Under the pieces are notes generated by a model. That model did no database searches, was not told where the DNA came from, and was given only the letters and a program-made list of their open reading frames with translations. Below, piece after piece: positions 35,570 through 43,444 of a stretch of 64,000 nucleotides of DNA. Both the position numbers and the translations under genes were made by a program. Position 1 is the first letter of the stretch; every line of letters starts with the position of its first letter. Source of the stretch: CBDCWO01 sp965223405 (GTDB lineage: Bacteria > Bacteroidota > Bacteroidia > Chitinophagales > Saprospiraceae); the NCBI GenBank assembly GCA_965223405.1, contig CBDCWO010000006.1, forward strand, positions 1,364,001-1,428,000, written 5' to 3'.

Positions 35570-37104
35570 AATAGATTTGCGAGTTGAATATGATCCTTGA
35601 TATAATTCGCGATCTTTGTCTTGTGGATACGCTCCTGAGCCAGTGTATCCCGATCTCTGATGGTAACCGTATCATCCTCGAGGGATTGGTGGTCGATCGT
35701 GACAGCATAAGGGGTGCCAATGGCATCCTGACGACGATAGCGACGACCTATGGCATCCTTTTCATCGTATTGGCAATTGATTTCCAGTGAAATGTCTTTA
35801 AATATTTCACGGGCTTTGGATGTTAGTTGATCATCATTCTTGATCAGCGGAAGTACGGCGCATTTTACTGGCGCCAATACCGGGTGCAGCTTAAGTACAA
35901 TTCTGGTTGAATCTTTGCCCGTGGCATCGGGAACTTTTTCTTCCGTATAGGCTGCACTCATCATTGCCAGAAACATTCGATCACAACCGATACTGGTCTC
36001 TACTACAAAAGGCACATATGATTTATTAATTTCGGGATCAAAATATTGAATTTTCCTTCCCGATAATTCCTGATGACTACCAAGATCAAAATCTGTCCGA
36101 GAATGAATTCCTTCCAATTCTCTGAAACCAAATGGAAACTCGTATTGAATATCTACAGCCGCATTGGCATAATGCGCCAGATTTTCATGATCATGAAATC
36201 TAAGTTTGTGGTCACCTGTTCCCAATGCCTTATGCCAATCCATTCGTGCAGTCTTCCAATGTTCGTACCATTTCATTTCAGTACCAGGCCTTACGAAGAA
36301 TTGCATTTCCATTTGCTCAAATTCGCGCATTCTGAAAATAAATTGTCTGGCTACGATTTCATTTCTAAATGCTTTCCCGGTTTGAGCGATTCCAAAAGGA
36401 ATTTTTTGGCGAGTTGTCTTTTGAACATTTAAGAAATTTACAAAAATTCCCTGAGCGGTTTCCGGCCTCAGATATAATTTCCCCTCTTCCCCTGCAATAT
36501 TTCCCAGTTGGGTCGAAAACATCAAATTAAACTGCCGCACATCAGTCCAGTTTCGAGAACCTGTAACCGGATCCGCAATCTGCAGATCCTCAATCATTTG
36601 TTTTAAGGCCGCCATATCATTTTCCTTCATTGCTGATTGAAGCTTATCGTTGATCTCTGCAGCTTTTTGCAAATAACCCGATACTCTCGGATTGGTCCTG
36701 CGATACAATTCCTCATCAAACGATTCTCCAAATCGTTTATAAGCTTTCGCTACTTCTTTGTTAGCCTTGGAATTTAATTTATCGATGTAATCCTCAAGCA
36801 TGACATCGGCCCGATACCTTTTTTTCGAATCCCTATTGTCAATTAAAGGATCGTTGAAAGCGTCCACATGACCAGATGCTTTCCAAACTTTTGGATGCAT
36901 GAATATGGCAGAATCAAGTCCAACAATATTTTCATTAATGTGAACCATAGCTTTCCACCAATAGTCCTTAATATTGTTTTTTAATTCCACCCCATTGGGG
37001 CCATAATCATAGACTGCTGCCAATCCATCATATATTTCACTGGATTGAAAAATAAATCCATATTCCTTACAATGAGACACTATTTTCTTGAATAAATCAC
37101 TCAT
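35566..37104 (-). CDS. glyS: Glycine--tRNA ligase, single-chain class II type
   Basis: 512 aa alpha2-type GlyRS. Class II features: 'FQSSEIYDGLAAVYDYGPNGVELKNN' at the N-terminus, motif 2 'FRNEIVARQFIFRMREFEQ', and the anticodon-binding domain near the C-terminus ('VLKLHPVLAPVKCAVLPL'). 'RPETAQGIFVNF' is diagnostic. It charges tRNA-Gly. It leads a two-gene unit with the S9 peptidase. A TATTTTCG at 37131-37138 may be a variant promoter box. Confidence 0.95.
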   Translation of the reverse strand: MSDLFKKIVSHCKEYGFIFQSSEIYDGLAAVYDYGPNGVELKNNIKDYWWKAMVHINENIVGLDSAIFMHPKVWKASGHVDAFNDPLIDNRDSKKRYRADVMLEDYIDKLNSKANKEVAKAYKRFGESFDEELYRRTNPRVSGYLQKAAEINDKLQSAMKENDMAALKQMIEDLQIADPVTGSRNWTDVRQFNLMFSTQLGNIAGEEGKLYLRPETAQGIFVNFLNVQKTTRQKIPFGIAQTGKAFRNEIVARQFIFRMREFEQMEMQFFVRPGTEMKWYEHWKTARMDWHKALGTGDHKLRFHDHENLAHYANAAVDIQYEFPFGFRELEGIHSRTDFDLGSHQELSGRKIQYFDPEINKSYVPFVVETSIGCDRMFLAMMSAAYTEEKVPDATGKDSTRIVLKLHPVLAPVKCAVLPLIKNDDQLTSKAREIFKDISLEINCQYDEKDAIGRRYRRQDAIGTPYAVTIDHQSLEDDTVTIRDRDTLAQERIHKTKIANYIKDHIQLANLL

Positions 37105-37302
37105 AACTTTACATTATCAAAAAGAGAGTGCGAAAATAATAAATATTCCGTGATGACATTGGAAATACCTTCAGGACAAGCACTATTAATAAATTGTGTT
37201 CAATTATTATGAAAGCCGAGAAATGGTTGGCCGATCATTAACCGCAGATTTCAAAATTATTATGATATTTGAAATAAATTTTCCATAAATTTAAAACCTT
37301 CA

Positions 37303-37737
37303 ATGATGAATTTAAAAGAATTAATAAAGCTGGAAGACAATTCTAAGGAGGTCTGGGTAATAAGTCCCGGTCTCCATTACGATACAGAAAATAAAGACTT
37401 TTCGGAACTCGTGAGTGTGAATCTGGGAGAAAAAACCAAATACCGGTATATCGTTCCTGCCACCAGTCAAATTGAAAAAAACATAAAAATCTACAAAAAA
37501 CTATATAGTATTAGCGATGAGGAAATAAAGAAAAACTTTTTGTTTCTGCCTCCTTCGGAATTCAATCCCTTTATTACAGAATGTGCTATTTATGATGCTT
37601 CATCCAAATGCATCGCCTGTGCTGCTCCTGCGATGGAAGACAGTAACAAAGTTATCCGCTTCAACAAGACTACCGCTAAAATTATGGCCAAGCATTTTAA
37701 AGCTATTTGGAAAAAATACAAGAGATGTAATCCATAA
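37303..37737 (+). CDS. Conserved-looking small protein of unknown function
   Basis: 144 aa (ATG at 37303 or 37306). No signal peptide or membrane segment. The N-terminal part 'VWVISPGLHYDTENKDFSELVSVNLGEKTKYRYIVP' resembles a short module seen in regulatory or effector proteins that starts 'VW(V/I)ISP' and ends 'KYRYIVP', but I cannot name the family with confidence. The C-terminal half has 'CAIYDASSKCIACAAPAMED' and a basic tail. It is divergent from glyS and alone on its strand. The 3' flank carries a one-armed copy of the palindromic element. Confidence 0.6.
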   Translation: MMNLKELIKLEDNSKEVWVISPGLHYDTENKDFSELVSVNLGEKTKYRYIVPATSQIEKNIKIYKKLYSISDEEIKKNFLFLPPSEFNPFITECAIYDASSKCIACAAPAMEDSNKVIRFNKTTAKIMAKHFKAIWKKYKRCNP

Positions 37738-37790
37738 TCCGGCAGAACTAAAGACAAGAAGTTCAATTGTTTCAGATGGAAAACGTTCTA

Positions 37791-37885
37791 GTGCTACGTC
37801 AACGGTTGAATGACGAGTTGGATTAGAGTAATGTGTAAGCGTGGGCAAGGTTTGAGACTCTCGTGGATTGGGTACCAGCATGCTT
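37791..37885 (-). repeat. Palindromic element, one-armed remnant (copy 3)
   Basis: GTGCTACGTCAACGG... matches the right arm of the 162-bp element in inverse orientation closely over the first 60 nt and more loosely to about 37885. A TA precedes it (37789-37790). The second arm is missing. Confidence 0.7.
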
Positions 37886-37987
37886 GAAAATATTTGGCGC
37901 GCAATCGGACTAAAGCAAAATATTATTGGGTAATTTTTTAATAGGATTAACAAACCAATACTTTTCGGAGAGGACTCATTAGTTGTG

Positions 37988-39595
37988 CTAATTGTATTCC
38001 ACGATCGATTTGTGACTCATTTCAGAAGTGATGTAAAATTCGACTTCCGGAAAGTTTTCTTTCGCCATCTTAAGCATCCATGCCGATTCTGCTAGGAAAA
38101 CATATTGATTATCCTTATCGGTTGCTATGTCTTTTTGTTTCTTTTTCAGAAAAGTATTAAATGCAATTTCGTCATCACTTCGAACCCAACATGCTTTAAA
38201 AAGATTTAATGGTTCATAGCTACATCTAGCACCATATTCGTGTTGTAGCCGGTACTGAATCACTTCAAATTGTAATGATCCGACTGTCCCTATGATCTTC
38301 CTGCCACTTCCTTCCATCACAAATAATTGAGCCACTCCTTCATCCATTAGTTGGGTTATTCCTTTAGCCAGCTGTTTGGATTTCATCGGATCCGCATTAT
38401 TTACGTATCGGAATAGTTCAGGAGAGAAACTAGGAATCCCTTTGAAATGAAGTTGTTCTCCTTCCGTAATTGAATCCCCTATCTTAAAATTTCCAGGATC
38501 GTAGAGACCAACGATATCTCCTGGAAAGGCCTGATCCACGATGGACTTCTTAGCAGCCATAAAAGATGTGGGATTACTAAAACGTAGTTTTTTTTGTTGC
38601 CGGACATGGAAATAGGGGGTATTTCTCAAAAAGGTTCCGGAACATACCCTAATAAAAGCAATGCGATCCCGGTGATTAGGGTCGATGTTAGCGTGAATTT
38701 TAAAGACAAATCCGGTAAATTTTTGTTCTTGGGGTTCTACAATTCTCTCTTCGGTCTCCCTTGCCTTCGGTCCCGGAGCAATAGTTATAAAACAGTCCAA
38801 TAGTTCTTTTACTCCAAAGTTGTTTACCGCACTTCCAAAAAATACTGGTGAAAGTTTACCTTGCAAATAGGTAGCCTTATCAAATTGAGGATAAACAACT
38901 TCAATGGTTTCAATTTCTTCTCTAAGCTCTTCAGCTGCCTCCGTACCGATATGTGCTTCAAGACTGGGATCATGAAGGTCACTGAATTCAATGGTTTCTT
39001 CATGGGTTTGTATACCATGCGGATTGAAGAGGCATAGTTTTTTTTCAAAAATGTTATAGACTCCTTTGAATCTTTGACCCATGCCAATGGGCCAACTTAA
39101 AGGACATACGGTCAAACCTAATTTCTCTTCAATTTCATCCAACAGATCAATTCCGTCTTTTCCTTCCCGATCCAGCTTGTTTATGAAGACTATGATGGGA
39201 GTGTTCCGCATCCGACAAACTTGTACTAATTTTTCAGTTTGGGTCTCCACCCCTTTGGCAACATCGATAACAACAATCACACTATCCACGGCGGTTAACG
39301 TGCGAAATGTATCTTCTGCAAAATCCTGGTGACCCGGTGTATCTAGAATATTAATTTTCTTATGACCATACTCAAATGCCATCACCGAGGTAGCCACTGA
39401 GATCCCTCTTTGCCGCTCGATTTCCATAAAATCAGAGGTCGCGTGCTTCTTGATTTTATTCGACTTTACAGCTCCTGCAACTTGTATCGCTCCTCCAAAC
39501 AACAACAGTTTTTCGGTAAGAGTAGTCTTACCCGCATCAGGATGGCTGACAATGGCAAACGTCCTCCTTTTTTCAATCTCGGTATTAAAGTTCAT
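37988..39595 (-). CDS. prfC: Peptide chain release factor 3
   Basis: 535 aa, full RF3 length. GTPase motifs: G1 'SHPDAGKTTLTEK' at residues 17-29, G3 'DTPGHQDF', G4 'NKLD'. 'GGAIQVAGAVK' and 'SDFMEIERQRGISV' match RF3 switch I and the segment that separates it from EF-G. RF3 is the GTPase that recycles RF1/RF2 after termination. Monocistronic, with a TACCTTTG promoter box 24 nt upstream. Confidence 0.95.
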   Translation of the reverse strand: MNFNTEIEKRRTFAIVSHPDAGKTTLTEKLLLFGGAIQVAGAVKSNKIKKHATSDFMEIERQRGISVATSVMAFEYGHKKINILDTPGHQDFAEDTFRTLTAVDSVIVVIDVAKGVETQTEKLVQVCRMRNTPIIVFINKLDREGKDGIDLLDEIEEKLGLTVCPLSWPIGMGQRFKGVYNIFEKKLCLFNPHGIQTHEETIEFSDLHDPSLEAHIGTEAAEELREEIETIEVVYPQFDKATYLQGKLSPVFFGSAVNNFGVKELLDCFITIAPGPKARETEERIVEPQEQKFTGFVFKIHANIDPNHRDRIAFIRVCSGTFLRNTPYFHVRQQKKLRFSNPTSFMAAKKSIVDQAFPGDIVGLYDPGNFKIGDSITEGEQLHFKGIPSFSPELFRYVNNADPMKSKQLAKGITQLMDEGVAQLFVMEGSGRKIIGTVGSLQFEVIQYRLQHEYGARCSYEPLNLFKACWVRSDDEIAFNTFLKKKQKDIATDKDNQYVFLAESAWMLKMAKENFPEVEFYITSEMSHKSIVEYN

Positions 39596-39932
39596 TATTA
39601 TTAAAAGTCAAAGGGTGGCAAAGGTAACAAATAAGGTAAAAAACTATACTCATTTTCCCGTTAGTGCTAAAATAGCATTAACAAGATAAAGGAAAACAAA
39701 ATAGGAGTGGCTTGGGAATAATTGACCGTCAACGACTATGTTAAGTAATTGAAAATCAAACATAAACAAAATTTTTGCGAAACGACGCATTTAGGAATGA
39801 AAGTTGTTATACTTTATTATTGGACTGGTTTATCTAAAAACCAACTGATTTATATGTTGACTTGGATCATTCTGCGGAATGTACATGATCATTTGGTGAT
39901 TTAGATTTTTTAAGTAGCTTAAATGTAAAATT
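39596..39932. other. Intergenic region between divergent prfC and the CBS gene
   Basis: 337 nt. Holds the prfC promoter box; no ORF or RNA gene recognised on either strand. Confidence 0.5.
39619..39626 (-). promoter_or_regulatory. prfC -7 promoter element (TACCTTTG)
   Basis: Exact TAnnTTTG on the minus strand, 24 nt before the prfC ATG at 39595. Confidence 0.55.
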
Positions 39933-40382
39933 ATGAATATGAATATTCTATACCCAGTCAAAAAGTTTATGTCAGATAAACTCATCACTGTAAATGAAGC
40001 GGACTCACTTTATGAGGTCAAAGAGGTTTTTGATAAATATAACGTACACCACATTCCCGTAGTTCATTACAAACAGATCATTGGTATTATATCCAATGAG
40101 GATTATTTAGCCTTTTTACAGGGTCGTCACCTTGGCGAAAAAGAAAATATTGATGAGGCATTGAAAGAAATCAATGTTACCGAAGTCATGACCCGAAAGT
40201 TGGCTAAGTTGAATCCGGATGATCGTATACAATTAGCCATTGATTTGTTTACTATGAATCGATTTCATGCTTTACCTGTGGTGGAAGACGATGAGTTGGT
40301 CGGTATCATTACGACACACGACATAATTTTAGCACTTTCCAAGGAACCCATCAGATTGGCAGATTACAAGCAACAGGATTAA
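39933..40382 (+). CDS. Stand-alone CBS-domain-pair protein
   Basis: 149 aa made almost entirely of two CBS domains (about 8-65 and 79-140; 'VKKFMSDKLITVNEADSLYEV', 'IIGIISNEDYLAFL', 'VTEVMTRKLAKLNPDDR', 'LVGIITTHDIILAL'). Such pairs bind adenosyl ligands (AMP, ATP, SAM) and act as energy or redox sensors, or regulate other proteins. No partner gene is adjacent. Its TAA stop overlaps the stop of the convergent FadL-type gene by 4 nt. Confidence 0.85.
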   Translation: MNMNILYPVKKFMSDKLITVNEADSLYEVKEVFDKYNVHHIPVVHYKQIIGIISNEDYLAFLQGRHLGEKENIDEALKEINVTEVMTRKLAKLNPDDRIQLAIDLFTMNRFHALPVVEDDELVGIITTHDIILALSKEPIRLADYKQQD

Positions 40383-41827
40383 AATTTAAATCCTAAGGTG
40401 GCCATAAAAAGTTGGGTTTTATCTTCTTCAGCGACTTGAGGAGCTGTAAACTCTGTGACTTGATAGGGACTATAGGCACGTTCTTTAGCGGTGTATTGGT
40501 AGGTCAAATCAAGAAAAAATGAATTACCTCTGAATCCAAATCCACCGCTATATACCGGAACAAAAGTGTCCCCGTCTACATAGGGTGAGGAAAGCAATTG
40601 GATACCACCTCTGATCCTGATTTTCTGATGAGCATATTCCGCACCCCCACGCAAATTAATTACTGATGTGAATTCATCTGTTATTTCAGAATTCAAATCA
40701 TTTTCATATTCTTTATCAACTTCAAATTTGAATTTTGCGGTATGATAAGGAATATATTCAGCCTCGGCACTGATAAATCCGTTTTTACCAAACAGAATCC
40801 CAAAAGATCCCAGAGCACGCATTGGAGATTGGTACTTATAATCAAAATTTCCTTCCGGAGACAATTCTGTAAGTGATTGGAAATTATCATCCTCGGTGAA
40901 TTCATGCGTAAGGTCGGTGGTATAAGTTTCTTCAATTTTGATATTTGTGGGTAAATGAAAAGCTCCACCTATTCTGATATTTTTATTGATTAAATATATG
41001 AAACCAGCTTTGGCCGTAAATCCGGAACCACTGGCTTGTAAAAACTCAACAAATTCCATGTTTTCGAAAAAAGGTATTCGATCCTCATCATCAGATTCCT
41101 CATAATTTCTGGACATTTCATAATTGACAAATGGAATGCCTACCGAAAGACCTAAAAGCAATTTTTCTTGAAAATTGGTACCTAATGAAATGGTCAGTTC
41201 ACTCATGCCCCCCAAGCTATTAATGGATTGCCGCTTATTTGTAGGTTCACCATTGGCCAATTGGTAATCATTCTCGTAAAAATTATCTCCTTCAAAGTCG
41301 TATATCAGTCCTGCATCGTAAGCTAATAGGGCTTCAAATTCATCGAGTTCTTCTAAAGCCAGTCCATTGGCTATTTCAACATATCGATCTGCAATAGATC
41401 CAGTTGCTTGCCCCTCAAATTCGGCGTCAAAATTAAAATCAGCAAGACGATTAACACCGATAGCCAAATTGAATGTTCTAAAATTTCCTTGTGGATTACG
41501 ATTGACCATCACGAGCCCAACATTGTTCATGCTAAATTCACTTCCACTTCTTTCAGTTGCATTTCCTCTTAGATCAGAGGAAATCGAAGAATAATGGAGG
41601 GATGGAGTAAAGGTAAATTCCGACCACCTAAATACGCCGGTGGTCGCTGGATTTTGACTAATCACACCAAAATCTCCTCCCAGGGCACCCATTGAACTTC
41701 CAACAGCGGTATTGCGTGCCGTTCCGAAATAGTTGTTTTGACCATATCTGGCCGCATCGGCTAAATTTTGACCAGAGATACGTAGTGAACAACCTACAAG
41801 TACAAGAAGAAAAAGATATTTATCCAT
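40379..41827 (-). CDS. FadL/OMPP1-type outer-membrane transport protein
   Basis: 482 aa from the ATG at 41827 (an upstream in-frame extension of 18 codons lacks signal character). Signal peptide about 1-20 (ends ISGQ), then the FadL N-terminal plug-like segment 'NLADAARYGQNNYFGTARNTAVGSSMGALGGDFG' and repeated beta-strands of a 14-strand barrel ('GLSVGIPFVNYEMS', 'KAGFIYLINKNIRIGGAF', 'ISAEAEYIPYH', 'LMATLGFKF' at the C-terminus). Family members import long-chain fatty acids or other hydrophobic compounds. A perfect intrinsic terminator sits only 10 nt upstream of the start, so readthrough or an internal promoter is needed. Confidence 0.85.
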   Translation of the reverse strand: MDKYLFLLVLVGCSLRISGQNLADAARYGQNNYFGTARNTAVGSSMGALGGDFGVISQNPATTGVFRWSEFTFTPSLHYSSISSDLRGNATERSGSEFSMNNVGLVMVNRNPQGNFRTFNLAIGVNRLADFNFDAEFEGQATGSIADRYVEIANGLALEELDEFEALLAYDAGLIYDFEGDNFYENDYQLANGEPTNKRQSINSLGGMSELTISLGTNFQEKLLLGLSVGIPFVNYEMSRNYEESDDEDRIPFFENMEFVEFLQASGSGFTAKAGFIYLINKNIRIGGAFHLPTNIKIEETYTTDLTHEFTEDDNFQSLTELSPEGNFDYKYQSPMRALGSFGILFGKNGFISAEAEYIPYHTAKFKFEVDKEYENDLNSEITDEFTSVINLRGGAEYAHQKIRIRGGIQLLSSPYVDGDTFVPVYSGGFGFRGNSFFLDLTYQYTAKERAYSPYQVTEFTAPQVAEEDKTQLFMATLGFKF

Positions 41828-41837
41828 GGGCCCTGAT

Positions 41838-41880
41838 TTAAAAAAAATGGGTGGAAGTTTTTGTAAACCCACCCATTTCA
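41838..41880 (-). terminator. Intrinsic terminator after the Ser/Arg-rich protein gene
   Basis: Minus-strand stem AAATGGGTGG/CCACCCATTT (41878-41869 and 41854-41845) is followed by a T-run at 41847-41838. The 10-bp stem with a T tract is a strong terminator for the gene ending at 41899 and ends just 11 nt before the FadL ATG. Confidence 0.8.
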
Positions 41881-41898
41881 ATCATTCTCTATTATTAT

Positions 41899-43179
41899 TT
41901 AGTTGCTCCGTCGAGAACTGCCTCTACTGGAGCTACTTCTTGGTGAAGTTCTGCTATTGCTAGAAGAAGCACTACTTCTACTCGGAGTAGATCTTTGTAC
42001 ATTCGACCGACTTGGAGCACGGTAGGTACTCCGGTTGCTACTACTGGAAGAAGGTCTATATGTACTCTTACTTCTAGTACTTGAAGAAGGTTTGTAAGTT
42101 CTAGTTCTCGTACTTGAAGAAGGTTTATATGTTCTTTTAGTCGGACTGGTAGACCTGGGTTTGTACGTAGGTCTGGGAGTGCTTTTGGCACCGCTGTTAG
42201 AATTAGGTCTTATTGTCCTGGCTCGACCATTATTTGTAGAACTAGATGGCTTGTAGGTTCTAGTCCTTGGATTGGTAGCTCTACTGCTAGGCTTGACTGT
42301 CGTTCTTTGTCCTGGTCTAACCGTATTCGTATTTCTATCTCGATTACTTCTTGGGGTAGCTGTAGGTTGCACCCGTGTACCCTTTGAAGTTCTTCCTACA
42401 TTACTATTGCGCGAACCTCTTACTGCTCGTACAGATTCTTTGGTTTGAGCTCTATTATTACTTAAGCGTGGCGATGTAGTAACCGTTCTTCCATTGCTGG
42501 TTCCAACTCTTCTTGCGCCATAGTAGGCCGTGCGATTAGATACTGAGTTGCTTCGTCCGCTAAAGTAAGAATAACTTGGTATAGTACAACCATTTCCGTA
42601 AAACCCGGAAACTCCTCCGTAACCACCATAATAGTTACCGCCATAATAATTATTCACCACGGTGCCAGGCCCCCAACTATTCCATCTGCTATATCGATTT
42701 CCCCAATAAGGATTGGGGTTATAAAAATAATTGTAGCTGTAGTAGGATGTTCTGAAAGGTGACCAATATGGATTGTAATACCGGTTATACCGATTCCAAT
42801 TCCATGAATTCCATCGATTCCATCGGTTGAAATTTCCAAATCCTATGTTAATGGTCAATCCTGGGGAATAGCTATAAAAGGGATCATAAAACGGATCGTA
42901 ATAGGAAAAAACAGGAGAAAAATAGCTGAATCCAACTACAGGCCTGTAAAAGCGTCTTATACGATTGGTATAATAATAATCCTGTGTTTCGTAAGCATCG
43001 TAATCGTAGGAGTCGTCATCATAATAATAGTCGTCATCTTCTACATCATCATAATACGAAACGTAAACATCTACATCTATATCCGGATCATAATATAGAT
43101 CGTCAGTTTGTGCTGTAAGACTAACATGTGCCAACAGCGTAATGGTTAAAATAATTGAAGTAAACCAATATTTTTTCAT
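41899..43179 (-). CDS. Secreted low-complexity protein: acidic Tyr/Asp N-terminus and Ser/Arg/Thr repeat tail
   Basis: 426 aa from the ATG at 43179. The signal peptide ends LTAQ. Residues about 30-70 are an Asp/Tyr-rich stretch; about 75-190 are rich in Tyr, Asn, Trp and Pro ('RFYRPVVGFSYFSPVFSYYDPF'); from about 200 the chain becomes Ser/Arg/Thr-rich and basic. It contains four close copies of a 'RTYKPSSST' unit and further 'PSSS' and 'RPT' elements. No sorting domain, membrane segment or catalytic motif. The opposite charge of the two ends suggests self-association or an envelope or matrix role; that is inference. Ends with a strong terminator. Confidence 0.7.
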   Translation of the reverse strand: MKKYWFTSIILTITLLAHVSLTAQTDDLYYDPDIDVDVYVSYYDDVEDDDYYYDDDSYDYDAYETQDYYYTNRIRRFYRPVVGFSYFSPVFSYYDPFYDPFYSYSPGLTINIGFGNFNRWNRWNSWNWNRYNRYYNPYWSPFRTSYYSYNYFYNPNPYWGNRYSRWNSWGPGTVVNNYYGGNYYGGYGGVSGFYGNGCTIPSYSYFSGRSNSVSNRTAYYGARRVGTSNGRTVTTSPRLSNNRAQTKESVRAVRGSRNSNVGRTSKGTRVQPTATPRSNRDRNTNTVRPGQRTTVKPSSRATNPRTRTYKPSSSTNNGRARTIRPNSNSGAKSTPRPTYKPRSTSPTKRTYKPSSSTRTRTYKPSSSTRSKSTYRPSSSSSNRSTYRAPSRSNVQRSTPSRSSASSSNSRTSPRSSSSRGSSRRSN

Positions 43180-43234
43180 GGCGAATGATTTATAAGTTGT
43201 AATTACCAGTTCTCTCACTTATTGTGCAATTTAT

Positions 43235-43242
43235 TACTTTTG
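43235..43242 (+). promoter_or_regulatory. -7 promoter element (TACTTTTG), possible proS promoter
   Basis: Exact TAnnTTTG on the plus strand, but 203 nt before the proS ATG, so it would give a long leader containing the hairpin at 43371-43394. Confidence 0.4.
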
Positions 43243-43370
43243 CGTCGTTTTTTTTGTTAATACACATTTAAAAGTATTCCGATTTAAGTTATCAAGTGTT
43301 AAAATGTGCTTTAGCTTCTATTTATATGACGAAATACAAAACTATTAAGTTCCACTGATAACATAAGTTT

Positions 43371-43394
43371 AACGTATCAATGAAGAGATACGTT
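43371..43394 (+). promoter_or_regulatory. Leader hairpin upstream of proS
   Basis: AACGTATC (43371-43378) pairs perfectly with GATACGTT (43387-43394) across an 8-nt loop, ending 50 nt before the proS ATG. No T-run follows, so it is not a terminator; a role in leader control is only a guess. Confidence 0.35.
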
Positions 43395-43444
43395 GATTAG
43401 TATTCCAGGGATATTTTATTATTAGAAAAACAGAATAATTAAAC

